Source: CG2-30-36-16 sp964372115
GTDB taxonomy: Bacteria; Bacteroidota; Ignavibacteria; Ignavibacteriales; Ignavibacteriaceae
Length of the DNA: 42,951 bases
Assembly: GCA_964372115.1 (NCBI GenBank)
Contig: CAYJPN010000041.1
Location: 1-42,951 of the forward strand
Reading direction: 5' to 3'
Below the pieces are notes generated by a model. That model was given only the letters and a program-made list of their open reading frames with translations, was not told the DNA's origin and did no database searches. Positions 8,501 through 16,676 of the stretch are shown here, piece after piece. A program made the position numbers and the translations under genes. Each line of letters begins with the position of its first letter. Within the stretch, counting starts at the first letter, position 1.

Positions 8501-8831
8501 AGAAACATATAACAAAATATTGGCAGTAAGTTTAAAGCTTGATGAATTAAACAAAAAATTTAACGGCGATAACCTTAGAAGCAAATATGAAGGCGACACA
8601 CCAACAGCACTAAAGGAAAGAGTTGAATTAATTACATCCGCACTTTGGAGTACAACTTCTGCACCGACTGAAACGTTTATAAAGTCTTACGAAGTTGCCG
8701 CAAATAGTTTTAATGAAATATTAAGTTTGTTAAAAGCAGCCGGGGCAGATGTTGAAGCGATTGAAAAAACCATGAAAGATAATGGCGCTCCTTATACTCC
8801 CGGGCGGTTTCCGAATTTGGAGAACAGGTAA
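5556..8831 (+). CDS. Secreted VPS10/BNR beta-propeller glycosyl-hydrolase-like protein
   Basis: From ATG 5556 the protein has 1091 residues. It opens with a clear signal peptide (KKLILSFAVLVILFTSDSLF, cut near AQK). A GTG ten codons earlier would spoil the signal peptide. It then carries repeated Asp-box motifs of the S/T-x-D-x-G-x-x-W type: KSEDGGKSW near residue 132, then KTTDGGKTW, KSTDAGATW, ITKDGGKTW, RSDDQGSTW, STTDGGKSW and KTEDGGKTW. This is the sortilin/VPS10-like double propeller seen in many Bacteroidota exo-proteins annotated as glycosyl hydrolases. The last 330 residues hold a Lys-rich helical region and a beta-sandwich-like part (IIKKIKTGVKKGLNKLVWDF). No T9SS sorting tail is present at the C-terminus, so it is probably periplasmic. 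The substrate is unknown; a protease-accessory role cannot be excluded. Confidence 0.85.
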   Translation: MKKLILSFAVLVILFTSDSLFAQKINSNAEPDSLKKISLSGLQFRSIGPAITGGRVRHIKVNLQNKSEYYIASGSGSLWKTVNRGITFTPAFENQNTYAIGAVEIDPTNPNVLWVGTGENSNHNNSGYGDGIYKSEDGGKSWSNMGLKTSEHIGGIAIDPNNSNTVYIAAMGSLRKEGGDRGIFKTTDGGKTWQNVLKISQYTGCYEVFLDPRYSNIVYAVAHQRMRNLYTGVYGGPESGIYKSTDAGATWDKLKSGLPSDEVGRIGMAVSPVNPDVLYAIVDAKKEGGFYKSVNRGASWTKQSSYVSAYTFYFQKIFCDVKDVDRVYSMDVFIHITKDGGKTWTNLGEKNKHVDNHGFWIDPDDNNHLISGCDGGVYETYDLGLNWAFRNTIPIAEIYKVTTDNTLPFYNVYIGTQDNNSLGGPSRTINSGGITNQDWLFTVAGDGFQTQVDWQDPNIIYAESQNGGLVRFDKKSGEKLYIKPYDFADTAYRFDWDAALLISIYDHKRLYFGGNKLFRSDDQGSTWKEISGDLTRGFPENFQKLMGRSWSMDEMVSKSSMAQIVTIAESPLNENILFVGSGDGLIYSTTDGGKSWMKASSIDGLPQYARVHQIIASNFNKLVAYAACHNFHDGDYRPYLYKTEDGGKTWKSINSNLPEMGSTYTIAEDHVDGNLLFTGTQFGVFFSNNEGNEWIPLKNGLPTIQVMNLKIQRRENDLVVSTYGRGVYILDNYSPLRFMSNETLSKDAFIFPIKDALMFIPATPFGFDGIGFMGASFFAAQNPVVGAVINYYIKDDVKSLKDKRREIEKEKQKKGEDVAFPSYDELKKESEEPEAFLLFTISDEQGNIIKKIKTGVKKGLNKLVWDFRYDTFSPISMETFDNSVPWNEPEKGYMAAPGKYKVSLTKFEAGVFTELCAPQEFNCVPLNLNELSAKDKLALDNFNKKVAEMTRVITGADAYRKELVNKIKYFKKAVFESPKVPEETYNKILAVSLKLDELNKKFNGDNLRSKYEGDTPTALKERVELITSALWSTTSAPTETFIKSYEVAANSFNEILSLLKAAGADVEAIEKTMKDNGAPYTPGRFPNLENR

Positions 8832-8874
8832 TTCTAAAAGCAAAGAGAAAAAACAAACATTATGTTCTGTATGT

Positions 8875-8894
8875 GCGACGAAATAATACGTCGC
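8875..8894. terminator. Hairpin in convergent intergenic region, possible terminator
   Basis: GCGACG-AAATAATA-CGTCGC is a perfect 6-bp stem between two convergent genes. A second hairpin, GCGGC-CAATAAA-GCCGC, lies at 8959-8975. Neither has a T-tract, so they may be structural repeats or Rho-type end signals rather than classical terminators. Confidence 0.35.
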
Positions 8895-8980
8895 CCGGGT
8901 ATAATGTTAAAAATGTTCTAAAATAAAAATAGTAAATGCAGCAACACGAGGAATACCCGCGGCCAATAAAGCCGCAGATA

Positions 8981-9610
8981 TTAAATTGTGTCTGTTACTG
9001 CCCCGGTCGCATTATTTAATTTGAGTTCCGGGGTTGCATATAATTCATCTAAATTTTTTTGTCTTTGCTCTTTAAATATTTCTTTTGCGTACGGAGTATA
9101 AAATTTTGTTTCGTTCAAAAAATTTATGTTGTTAATTATCCAGTCGTAATCGGTATAATCAGCATTAAAATATTTTTTCCACTCTGTACGCAAACCGATT
9201 GACTTTGCATAAAACGTATCCTTGCCTGCATATGAAAGATCGGCATCTTTTATTACCATCTCTATCAAATTTTTCGGCAACCTATCGACTTTCGTTACAA
9301 ATATAATTGATTTGATTTTTTCAATTTTGTCCGGCGCATAATTGTTTTGCATTAAAAAATCAGAGCAAATTGCCATGCTTTTTTCTTCGTGCCCGGTATA
9401 AATTTCCGTAAACCCGGAATCGTGAAACCAGGCAGCCAGTAATAACATTTCAACTTCATCATCGGTCAATCCTGAATTTTTTCCTATATCCTCCGCCGCT
9501 TTAACAACATTTATTGTATGATCTAAACTGTGATAAGTTAAATCCGGCGACAACTTTTCAGTGAAAAGATTTACCACAAAATCTTCAGCTTTTTTTATTA
9601 TGTTCTTCAT
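8981..9610 (-). CDS. HD-domain phosphohydrolase
   Basis: The 209-aa protein has the HD metal-binding pattern: H in YHSLDHTINVV (about residue 27-31), the HD pair in AAWFHDSGF (about 63-64), a further H in YTGHEEKS, and D in IKDADLSYAG. These residues bind a divalent metal in HD hydrolases that act on nucleotides or related phosphoesters. The length and order resemble stand-alone bacterial HD proteins annotated as metal-dependent phosphohydrolases. There is no signal peptide, so it is cytosolic. No partner gene is adjacent. The substrate cannot be told from sequence. Confidence 0.8.
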   Translation of the reverse strand: MKNIIKKAEDFVVNLFTEKLSPDLTYHSLDHTINVVKAAEDIGKNSGLTDDEVEMLLLAAWFHDSGFTEIYTGHEEKSMAICSDFLMQNNYAPDKIEKIKSIIFVTKVDRLPKNLIEMVIKDADLSYAGKDTFYAKSIGLRTEWKKYFNADYTDYDWIINNINFLNETKFYTPYAKEIFKEQRQKNLDELYATPELKLNNATGAVTDTI

Positions 9611-9728
9611 AAACTGCTCATAACGATTAATGCTTCTAAAATAAGAGTATTTTTTTTAAAAAATAAATGTAAAATAAAAATAATATGAGTTTGTGATGAG
9701 TAACCATCAACTTTGCCGCGTTCTATTC

Positions 9729-9767
9729 AAAAAAAGGCTATAAACGGATTAGTAAAGCCTTTTTTAT
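9729..9767. terminator. Strong bidirectional hairpin-T terminator between divergent genes
   Basis: AAAAAAGGCT pairs with AGCCTTTTTT around a 16-base loop and is followed by more T on both strands. It lies between a minus gene starting at 9610 and a plus gene starting at 9861, so neither gene ends here. It may end a short unannotated transcript. Confidence 0.65.
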
Positions 9768-9830
9768 TTTTTATCAACAACAATTTACTAATTAAAAATA
9801 ATTTATTAGGAATCTTTCAAGTAGTTTTCA

Positions 9831-9838
9831 TATTTTTG
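9831..9838 (+). promoter_or_regulatory. Possible Bacteroidota-type -7 element
   Basis: TATTTTTG matches TAnnTTTG and lies 22 bases before the transporter start. No clear -33 TTTG accompanies it at the usual distance, so the call is weak. Confidence 0.25.
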
Positions 9839-9860
9839 CCCCTCATTTTATAAGGAATTT

Positions 9861-10127
9861 ATGGAGTTATTTATTGGGTACGCCGCCGCTCTTTTTACAA
9901 CAGCATCATTTGTACCGCAGGCTTACAAAGTTTTTAAGACAAAACGTACATCCGATATTTCATTCGGCATGTTTTTACTGATGACTTTGGGAATATTCTT
10001 CTGGATAATTTACGGACTAATTTTGGTTTCTGCTCCTATAATAGTCGCAAATGTTATTACGCTTATTTTAGCGTTATATATTTTTATTATGAAATTAAAA
10101 TTAGATGTGGTGTCGGTTAAAGAATAA
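9861..10127 (+). CDS. SemiSWEET family sugar transporter
   Basis: The 88-aa protein has three transmembrane segments and the PQ-loop signature (TTASFVPQAYKVFKTKRTSD) in the first helix-loop, exactly the SemiSWEET/MtN3 architecture and length. These proteins form dimers in the inner membrane that pass mono- or disaccharides along their gradient. The second helix (SFGMFLLMTLGIFFWIIYG) contains the conserved W-x2-YG element. It stands alone with its own presumed promoter and is convergent with gpsA. The sugar is unknown. Confidence 0.9.
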   Translation: MELFIGYAAALFTTASFVPQAYKVFKTKRTSDISFGMFLLMTLGIFFWIIYGLILVSAPIIVANVITLILALYIFIMKLKLDVVSVKE

Positions 10128-10181
10128 AATGTATTATAGGGAAGTTAGGTTTTAGGATTAATATTGCAAAAATATTTATAT

Positions 10182-11183
10182 TTAATGTGTTTCCATCTTC
10201 ATATCGCGGGTCATTAAATCAGTTGTTGCTTTAACCGCGTCTTTACCTTCAAATAAAATTTTATAAACCTCGGATGTTATTGGTGTTTCCACTTTATATT
10301 TCTTTGCAAGCATAGATGCGGAGCGGCTTGTCTCAACGCCTTCCGCAACCATATTCATGGCGGCTAAAACTTGTTTTAAGGTTTTTCCCATTCCAATTTG
10401 TTCGCCCACAAAACGATTACGGCTATGGCGGCTCATGCAAGTAACAATCAAATCACCCATTCCCGAAAGTCCTGCAAAAGTTTCGGCTTCGGCGCCCATA
10501 GCCATACCAAGCCGGGAAATCTCGGCTATTCCGCGGGTCATTATTGCCGCTTTTGTATTGTCACCGAATTTTGCGCCGTCAATAATTCCTGCGCCGATGG
10601 CGATAACGTTTTTAAATGCTCCGCCAAGTTCAACGCCAAGTATATCGGTAGAGGCATAAACTCTAAAGTAGGAAGTCATAAAAGCCGCCTGTATTGCCTG
10701 ACTTGTTTCTATTGATTTTGACGCGGCAACAACGGCAGTGGGTATTCTCCTGCTGACTTCCTCGGCATGGCTTGGACCCGAGAGCACACCGATTTGATCT
10801 GTTGAAAACGAAGGAAACTCTTCATGCAACATTTGAGACATTGTTAGAAGAGAGGTTTTTTCAATTCCTTTGGACACACTAACAAGGATAGTGTTTTTAA
10901 TACGTGACGGGTCAATCTCTTTTACAACACTACGGGTATATTGCGAAGGCACGGCAAGAATAATCATATTTTTGTCATTCGCAGCATCATCCAGGTTGTG
11001 GGTTATTTTTATTTCGTCGGGAATTTTAATGCCGGGGAGGAATAAATCATTTAAGCGGGTTTTACTTAGTTTGCGGGCGTACGCAGCCTTATATTCCCAG
11101 ATGGTAACATCATGTCCGTTATAAAAAAGCAAAACGGCAAGAGTAGTACCCCAGCCGCCTGCGCCGAGAATCGCAATTTTCAT
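10182..11183 (-). CDS. gpsA: Glycerol-3-phosphate dehydrogenase [NAD(P)+]
   Basis: The protein reduces dihydroxyacetone phosphate to sn-glycerol-3-phosphate, the backbone for phospholipids. It has 333 residues from ATG 11183; a TTG one codon earlier is equally in frame. Visible motifs are the Rossmann GAGGWGTTLA at the N-terminus, SGPSHAEEV near residue 137, and the catalytic-lysine segment GGAFKNVIAIGAGIIDG near 190. The length is typical. It begins six bases after the plsY stop, so plsY and gpsA form an operon in which GpsA makes the acceptor used by PlsY. Nothing unusual is seen. Confidence 0.96.
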   Translation of the reverse strand: MKIAILGAGGWGTTLAVLLFYNGHDVTIWEYKAAYARKLSKTRLNDLFLPGIKIPDEIKITHNLDDAANDKNMIILAVPSQYTRSVVKEIDPSRIKNTILVSVSKGIEKTSLLTMSQMLHEEFPSFSTDQIGVLSGPSHAEEVSRRIPTAVVAASKSIETSQAIQAAFMTSYFRVYASTDILGVELGGAFKNVIAIGAGIIDGAKFGDNTKAAIMTRGIAEISRLGMAMGAEAETFAGLSGMGDLIVTCMSRHSRNRFVGEQIGMGKTLKQVLAAMNMVAEGVETSRSASMLAKKYKVETPITSEVYKILFEGKDAVKATTDLMTRDMKMETH

Positions 11184-11189
11184 CAAAAA

Positions 11190-11858
11190 TTATTTGGTTT
11201 TATTTTTACTAAAACTAACTTTGTTTTCATTGCCGTTTATTAGGCGTATCACGTTTTTACGGTGAGTATAAATAACAAGCAGCGATACAAAAATTACAAA
11301 AGGAAGTAATGTTCCGTAACCTTCAATATTTACGTGAAATAAATTCTCTCTGATTATTAACGTAAGAGGAACCGCCAAAGCAGCCATAATAGAGCCAAGA
11401 GACACGTAACGGGAAACGGATACAACTATGGCAAAAACGGTAACAGCAACAAGCATATCAACGGTTACAATTATTATTAACATACCAAGCGCGGTAGCAA
11501 TACCTTTACCGCCTTTGAAGCCAGCAAAAATTGTCCAGATGTGCCCGACAACTGCCGAGATACCGGCGATTATCTGCACTAACGTAAAATCATCAAACGG
11601 GGTAAGGTTTTGAAACGGCATGCCTCCGTAATGCAGACGCGCAACAATAACTACCGCAATTACACCTTTAAGAGCATCCAGCAGTATTGTGAGTATACCG
11701 AATTTCCACCCGAGTATTCTTATTACGTTAGTACCGCCAGCATTGCCGCTGCCGTGTTCGCGTATGTCGATACCCTTAACTAATTTGCTTATAATTATAC
11801 TGTTCGGTATAGAACCAACAAGATAAGATAAGATTATAATTGCTGCTAATAGAAACAT
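11190..11858 (-). CDS. plsY: Acyl-phosphate glycerol-3-phosphate acyltransferase
   Basis: The 222-aa integral membrane protein transfers an acyl group from acyl-phosphate to glycerol-3-phosphate, the first step of phosphatidic acid synthesis. The signatures are GSIPNSIII, then HGSGNAGGTNVIRILG near residue 35, and GHIWTIFAGFKGGKGIATAL near 107, which form the PlsY active site. At least five hydrophobic helices can be drawn. It is the first gene of a two-gene unit with gpsA; the 135 bases upstream to ispD are AT-rich without a clear signal. Confidence 0.95.
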   Translation of the reverse strand: MFLLAAIIILSYLVGSIPNSIIISKLVKGIDIREHGSGNAGGTNVIRILGWKFGILTILLDALKGVIAVVIVARLHYGGMPFQNLTPFDDFTLVQIIAGISAVVGHIWTIFAGFKGGKGIATALGMLIIIVTVDMLVAVTVFAIVVSVSRYVSLGSIMAALAVPLTLIIRENLFHVNIEGYGTLLPFVIFVSLLVIYTHRKNVIRLINGNENKVSFSKNKTK

Positions 11859-11993
11859 ACCTCAAATCCAATTTTGAAATGTTAAACTAATATTAATAAC
11901 GCTAAATTTCAATGACATTAAAAAATAATTGTCTATTATTTAATAATCGATGATTTTATCTGTTAGTTTAGATGCCTTGAGCCAAAAGTTGAT

Positions 11994-12677
11994 TCATTTC
12001 CCCGTTTTTACAAAATGTTTGAATAATTCAATGTCTGTTTTTGTGGTCACCTTAAAATTTAGAACCGAACCTTCAACAATATTTATTTTTCCGCCCGCTC
12101 GTTTTATTAACATTGATTCATCAGTACCGATAAAATTTTCCTCATATGCTTTTTTCATTGCTTTAAGGAGTTTGATGTAGCGAAATATTTGCGGTGTTTG
12201 GACGTAAAAAATTTTTTCCCGATCAATATACTCTTCAACTAACTTTCCGCCGCGCACAAGTGTATCCCTGCCTGTTAAACAAACCAGCGCGTTTCCTTTT
12301 TCTTTTGCCGTTAAAATTGCGGTAGTCAAAATATTTTGTGGCAACAATGGACGTGCGGCATCATGGACAATTATTAAATCGTCTTTATTTGCCTTTAATG
12401 AGAGCAAAGCATTGTAAACAGAATCCTGTCTTTCTTTTCCTCCCTCAACAATACCGGAAATTTTATTTATCCTGTATTTCTTTTTTATTTCAGTAAGAAG
12501 AGGAAAAAACTCCGGCTCGGCGGCAATAACAATTTCATCAACATTTTTGTTTTTCTGAAAAACGGCGAGCGTAAAGGCAATAAGCTCTTTGCCGTCAAAC
12601 TTAATATACTGCTTGGGAGCGGGAAAACCGCTCCTTTTGCCTTTACCTCCTGCCGGAATTATTGCGATGGTTCTCAT
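11994..12677 (-). CDS. ispD: 2-C-methyl-D-erythritol 4-phosphate cytidylyltransferase
   Basis: IspD couples MEP to CTP in the non-mevalonate isoprenoid pathway. The 227-aa protein shows the nucleotide-binding N-terminus IIPAGGKGKRSGFPAPKQYI, the VHDAARPLL motif near residue 104, and the C-terminal TDESMLIKRAGGKINIVEGS segment. Its ATG overlaps the stop of queA by four bases (ATGA), so the two are translated together although their pathways are unrelated. The length is standard. Confidence 0.95.
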   Translation of the reverse strand: MRTIAIIPAGGKGKRSGFPAPKQYIKFDGKELIAFTLAVFQKNKNVDEIVIAAEPEFFPLLTEIKKKYRINKISGIVEGGKERQDSVYNALLSLKANKDDLIIVHDAARPLLPQNILTTAILTAKEKGNALVCLTGRDTLVRGGKLVEEYIDREKIFYVQTPQIFRYIKLLKAMKKAYEENFIGTDESMLIKRAGGKINIVEGSVLNFKVTTKTDIELFKHFVKTGK

Positions 12678-13708
12678 ATAATGAGCATTGAGTCGCCGTA
12701 ACTTAAAAAGCGGAAATCTTCTTTCATCGCTTTTTTATATGCTTTCATTATCAAATCAGTATCTGCAAATGCGCAAACAAGCATTACCAAAGTTGTTTCG
12801 GGCAGATGAAAATTTGTAATAAGTTTGGTTGCTATTTTGAACGGATAGGGTGGATAAATAAATTTATCTGTCCAGCCTCTATTCGGTTTTACAAATCCAT
12901 CCGCGGTAACACTTGTTTCCAAAGCGCGCGCCGTGCTTGTGCCAACCACAAAAACATTATGTTTTAAGTTTGATGCTTTATTTATTGCTTCAGCAGCTTC
13001 TTTTGAAATTTCAAAAAATTCGGAATCCATTTTGTGTTTTGTTAAATCTTCAACTTCCACTGGTCTGAATGTTCCGAGACCGATATGAAGCACAACCGGA
13101 ATAATTTTTACTCCCTTTTTCTCAATCTTCTGAATAAGTTTTGGGGTAAAATGTAAACCGGCGGTCGGAGCGGCAACAGCGCCGTCAACCTTTGCGTAAA
13201 TTGTTTGATAATTTTCGCGGTCGTCAGGTTCCGGTTCTCTTTTTATATAAGGAGGCAGCGGTGTAAGCCCAATTTTTTCTACCGCTTTATACACGTTGCC
13301 CGGCTGGTTAAAGCGGACGGTTCTTCCGCGCGAAGTTGTATTATCAATAACTTCGCACCAGAGTTTGTCGTTAAAATATATTTTATTACCAATTCTCACT
13401 TTTCGTGCAGGGTCAACAATAACATCCCAGATACATTCTTCTGCATTTAGCTCTCTAAGTAAAAATACTTCTATCTTCGCATTCGTTTTTTCTTTTTTTC
13501 CAAACAGTCTTGCCTGAAAAACGCGGGTTTCATTCACTACCAGTACGTCGCCTTCATTCATGTAGTCAACTACATTTGCAAAAGTTTTTACTTCGAGTTC
13601 CTGTGTTTCCCTGTTAACAACCATAAGCTTCGATTTATCCCTCGGGGTAACCGGGTATTTAGCTATGGAAGTTTTAGGCATATTAAATTTAAAATCGGAT
13701 AATTTCAT
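12674..13708 (-). CDS. queA: S-adenosylmethionine:tRNA ribosyltransferase-isomerase
   Basis: QueA transfers and isomerises the ribosyl of SAM onto preQ1-modified tRNA to give epoxyqueuosine. The 344-aa protein has family signatures: FKFNMPKTSIAKYPVTPRD at the start, GDVLVVNETRVFQARLFG near residue 54, VAAPTAGLHFT near 178 and HIGLGTFRPVEVEDLTKH near 208. It heads an overlapping pair with ispD. The other queuosine genes in the window, queC and queF, are about 17 kb away on the other strand, so the pathway is split. Confidence 0.96.
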   Translation of the reverse strand: MKLSDFKFNMPKTSIAKYPVTPRDKSKLMVVNRETQELEVKTFANVVDYMNEGDVLVVNETRVFQARLFGKKEKTNAKIEVFLLRELNAEECIWDVIVDPARKVRIGNKIYFNDKLWCEVIDNTTSRGRTVRFNQPGNVYKAVEKIGLTPLPPYIKREPEPDDRENYQTIYAKVDGAVAAPTAGLHFTPKLIQKIEKKGVKIIPVVLHIGLGTFRPVEVEDLTKHKMDSEFFEISKEAAEAINKASNLKHNVFVVGTSTARALETSVTADGFVKPNRGWTDKFIYPPYPFKIATKLITNFHLPETTLVMLVCAFADTDLIMKAYKKAMKEDFRFLSYGDSMLII

Positions 13709-13746
13709 CCTTCATCCTTTATGATATGAGCTAATATTTTTTAAGT

Positions 13747-13770
13747 GGCAGGATACGTTCGCATCCTGCC
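13747..13770. terminator. Hairpin after ppdK, possible terminator
   Basis: GGCAGGAT pairs perfectly with ATCCTGCC around an 8-base loop, just past the ppdK stop. The T-tract is poor (CACTTAAAAAATATT on the minus strand), so the terminator call is moderate. Confidence 0.5.
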
Positions 13771-13784
13771 GAAATAAATGTTAT

Positions 13785-16568
13785 TTATTTTCTTTTAGCA
13801 GATTTTTTTTTCGAACCTGCTTTTTTCTTTGACTGTTTTGTTTCTTTCATTTCTCTAACAACCGCCCTGGCTGCTGCCAAACGCGCAATTGCTACTCGGA
13901 AAGGTGAACAGCTTACATAATTTAATCCTACCTTATGGCAAAATTCAACCGAAGAAGGCTCGCCGCCGTGCTCGCCGCAAATACCGACTTTTAAATCAGG
14001 ACGTGTTGAGCGTCCACGTTCGGTACCCATTCTAACAAGCTGACCAACACCTTTCTGGTCAAGTACTTCAAACGGGTCATTTGGCAAAATTTCATTTTGA
14101 ACATAAAGCGGTAAAAATTTACCCGCGTCATCTCTCGATAAACCGAAAGTGGTTTGAGTAAGATCGTTTGTACCGAATGAGAAAAACTCTGCGCTCTGTG
14201 CAATTTCATCTGCGGTAAGAGCAGCGCGCGGCAATTCAATCATAGTACCTACAAGATAGCTGATCTTCTTTCCTTTTTCTGCCATTACTTCTTTTGCAAC
14301 GCGTCTTACTATTTCTTCCTGCATTTTGAATTCTTTTAAATCACTTACAAGAGGAATCATAATTTCGGGTTTTACTTTAAATCCTTTTTTTGCAACGTTG
14401 CATGCAGCTTCCATAATAGCGCGTGCCTGCATTTCGGTTATTTCAGGATAAAGTATTCCGAGACGACAGCCTCTGAATCCGAGCATCGGGTTAAACTCTG
14501 CAAGGCTGTGAATTTTTTCAATCACTTTTTCTTTCGAAACATTTAATACTTTTGCTACTTCACCAATCTCTTTATCTGAGTGAGGTAAAAATTCATGAAG
14601 CGGAGGATCAAGCGTTCTAATGGTTGCCGGGTATCCCTTCATTGCCTCAAAAATTCCTTCGAAATCTTCTCTCTGCAATGGAAGCAATTCGTTCAATGCA
14701 GCTTTTCTGTCTTTTTCGTTTTCGCTTAAAATCATTTTACGAACCGACATAATCCTATCGCCGCCGAAGAACATATGTTCTGTACGGCATAGTCCGATAC
14801 CTTCTGCACCAAAAGCAATTGCGTTTGCTGCTTGATCCGGCTGATCTGCGTTAGTTCTAACATTAAGCTTTCTCAGTTTATCAGCCCATCCCATTAAGCT
14901 GTTATAGGTTTGGAATACAGATGATTTTTTTGCATCAAGAGTTTTATTAATAAGAACCTGAATAACTTCGCTAGGTTTGGTTTCTATTTTACCAACGATA
15001 ACTTCGCCTGTTGTTCCGTCGATAGAAATATAGTCGCCTTCTTTAACTACAAAATCTTTACCATCAACGGTCATTTCACCTTTTTTGTAGTTTATTTTTA
15101 ATGAGCCGCAGCCTGCAACGCAAACTTTACCCATTTGACGCGCAACAAGTGCTGCGTGCGATGTCATTCCGCCGCGAGCAGTTAAAATACCTTCTGCCGC
15201 ATCCATACCTTTTATATCTTCGGGTGATGTTTCAATTCTTACAAGTATAACCGGTTCGCCCGATTTTGCCATTTCTTCTGCATCGGTTGCGCTAAGTGCA
15301 ACACGACCAGATGCGGCGCCGGGACCCGCATTCAAACCTTTTGCAATAAGTCTTCCTTCGTTTATAGCTTTTTTCTTTTCATCAAGATCGAAGATAGGGC
15401 GCAGTAATTGGTTTAACTGGTTCGGTTCAATACGAGCAATAGCTTCCTCTTTGCTGATGAGTTTTTCTTTTACCATATCAACAGCCATTTTTATTGCAGC
15501 AAAACCGGTTCTTTTACCAACACGGCACTGAAGCATCCAAAGTTTTCCCTGTTGAATTGTAAACTCAACATCCTGCATATCTTTGTAATGTTTCTCTAAT
15601 TTTTTTCTAATGTCATCAAGCTCTTTATAAATTTTCGGGTTATCTTTTTTCAACTCGGCAATAGGGTGCGGTGTCCGTGTACCGGCAACAACATCTTCAC
15701 CTTGAGCGTTGAATAAATATTCTCCGTAAAAAATGTTTTCGCCGCTTGCAGGGTCGCGTGTAAACGCAACGCCGGTGCCGGAGTCTTCACCCATATTTCC
15801 GAAAACCATCGACTGAACGTTAACTGCTGTTCCCCAGCTTGCAGGAATACCGTTAAGTTTACGGTAAACAATTGCGCGTTCATTCATCCATGAACCGAAT
15901 ACCGCTCCCACTGCGCCCCATAGCTGTTCCATCGGGTCGTTAGGAAAGTTACTTCCTGTTTTTTCTTTTATTGCAGCTTTAAATTCCGCAACCAATTCTT
16001 TCAAATGGTCTGCTGTTAACTGTGTATCAAGTGTAAAGCCATTAGCTTCTTTTTTGTTATGAAGAATAACCTCGAAAGGGTCTTCATCGTGTTTGTCAAC
16101 AGGTTTTAAACCAAGCACAACATCGCCGTACATTTGAACGAATCTTCTATAGGAGTCGTATGCAAAACGGGGGTTGTTTGTTTTTTCAATTAATCCTTTA
16201 ACCGTTACGTCGTTCAAACCTAAGTTAAGAATTGTGTCCATCATACCTGGCATAGAAGCTCTTGCGCCCGAGCGAACAGAAAGAAGCAGCGGGTTTTTTG
16301 ATTCGCCAAATTTAGCGCCCATTTCTTTTTCAACTTTTGCAAGCGCTTTTAGAACCTGATCTTTTAATTCTTTCGGATAGGTTTGTTTGTTATCGTAATA
16401 GTATGTGCATAGTTCTGTGGTAATTGTAAACCCTGCCGGTACCGGTAAAGCTATGTTTACCATTTCTGCAAGGTTTGCGCCTTTACCTCCAAGAAGTTCT
16501 TTCATCTCGGCTTTTCCGTCGGCTTTTTTTCCACCGAAGAAATAAACGTACTTATTATTTTTAGGCAT
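13785..16568 (-). CDS. ppdK: Pyruvate, phosphate dikinase
   Basis: PPDK reversibly converts ATP, phosphate and pyruvate to AMP, pyrophosphate and PEP. The 927-aa protein shows the three expected parts: an N-terminal ATP-grasp (GGKGANLAEM near residue 28, then SVRSGARASMPGMMDTILNL), the swivelling phosphohistidine domain (GGMTSHAALVARQMG, with the catalytic His near 471), and the C-terminal PEP/pyruvate barrel (GTNDLTQTTFGLSRDDAG, then CGEHGG). The C-terminus carries an extra Lys-rich tail (KKKAGSKKKSAKRK) that is not part of the catalytic core. A strong GGAGGA ribosome-binding site at 16578-16583, unusual for this window, suggests high expression. It appears to be a single-gene unit. Confidence 0.97.
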   Translation of the reverse strand: MPKNNKYVYFFGGKKADGKAEMKELLGGKGANLAEMVNIALPVPAGFTITTELCTYYYDNKQTYPKELKDQVLKALAKVEKEMGAKFGESKNPLLLSVRSGARASMPGMMDTILNLGLNDVTVKGLIEKTNNPRFAYDSYRRFVQMYGDVVLGLKPVDKHDEDPFEVILHNKKEANGFTLDTQLTADHLKELVAEFKAAIKEKTGSNFPNDPMEQLWGAVGAVFGSWMNERAIVYRKLNGIPASWGTAVNVQSMVFGNMGEDSGTGVAFTRDPASGENIFYGEYLFNAQGEDVVAGTRTPHPIAELKKDNPKIYKELDDIRKKLEKHYKDMQDVEFTIQQGKLWMLQCRVGKRTGFAAIKMAVDMVKEKLISKEEAIARIEPNQLNQLLRPIFDLDEKKKAINEGRLIAKGLNAGPGAASGRVALSATDAEEMAKSGEPVILVRIETSPEDIKGMDAAEGILTARGGMTSHAALVARQMGKVCVAGCGSLKINYKKGEMTVDGKDFVVKEGDYISIDGTTGEVIVGKIETKPSEVIQVLINKTLDAKKSSVFQTYNSLMGWADKLRKLNVRTNADQPDQAANAIAFGAEGIGLCRTEHMFFGGDRIMSVRKMILSENEKDRKAALNELLPLQREDFEGIFEAMKGYPATIRTLDPPLHEFLPHSDKEIGEVAKVLNVSKEKVIEKIHSLAEFNPMLGFRGCRLGILYPEITEMQARAIMEAACNVAKKGFKVKPEIMIPLVSDLKEFKMQEEIVRRVAKEVMAEKGKKISYLVGTMIELPRAALTADEIAQSAEFFSFGTNDLTQTTFGLSRDDAGKFLPLYVQNEILPNDPFEVLDQKGVGQLVRMGTERGRSTRPDLKVGICGEHGGEPSSVEFCHKVGLNYVSCSPFRVAIARLAAARAVVREMKETKQSKKKAGSKKKSAKRK

Positions 16569-16676
16569 AATTATTTTTCCTCCATAAATATGTTTCGTTA
16601 TTTTTTATAAATAATAAAATCAAATTAACTTGTAGTAACTGCAAAAAACAAAATGTTTTCAGCAGATAATCTTCGT

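Noticed and set aside
10357..10715. Plus-strand frames of 100 and 105 codons opposite gpsA
   Set aside because: They are shadows of gpsA, which has full motif support.
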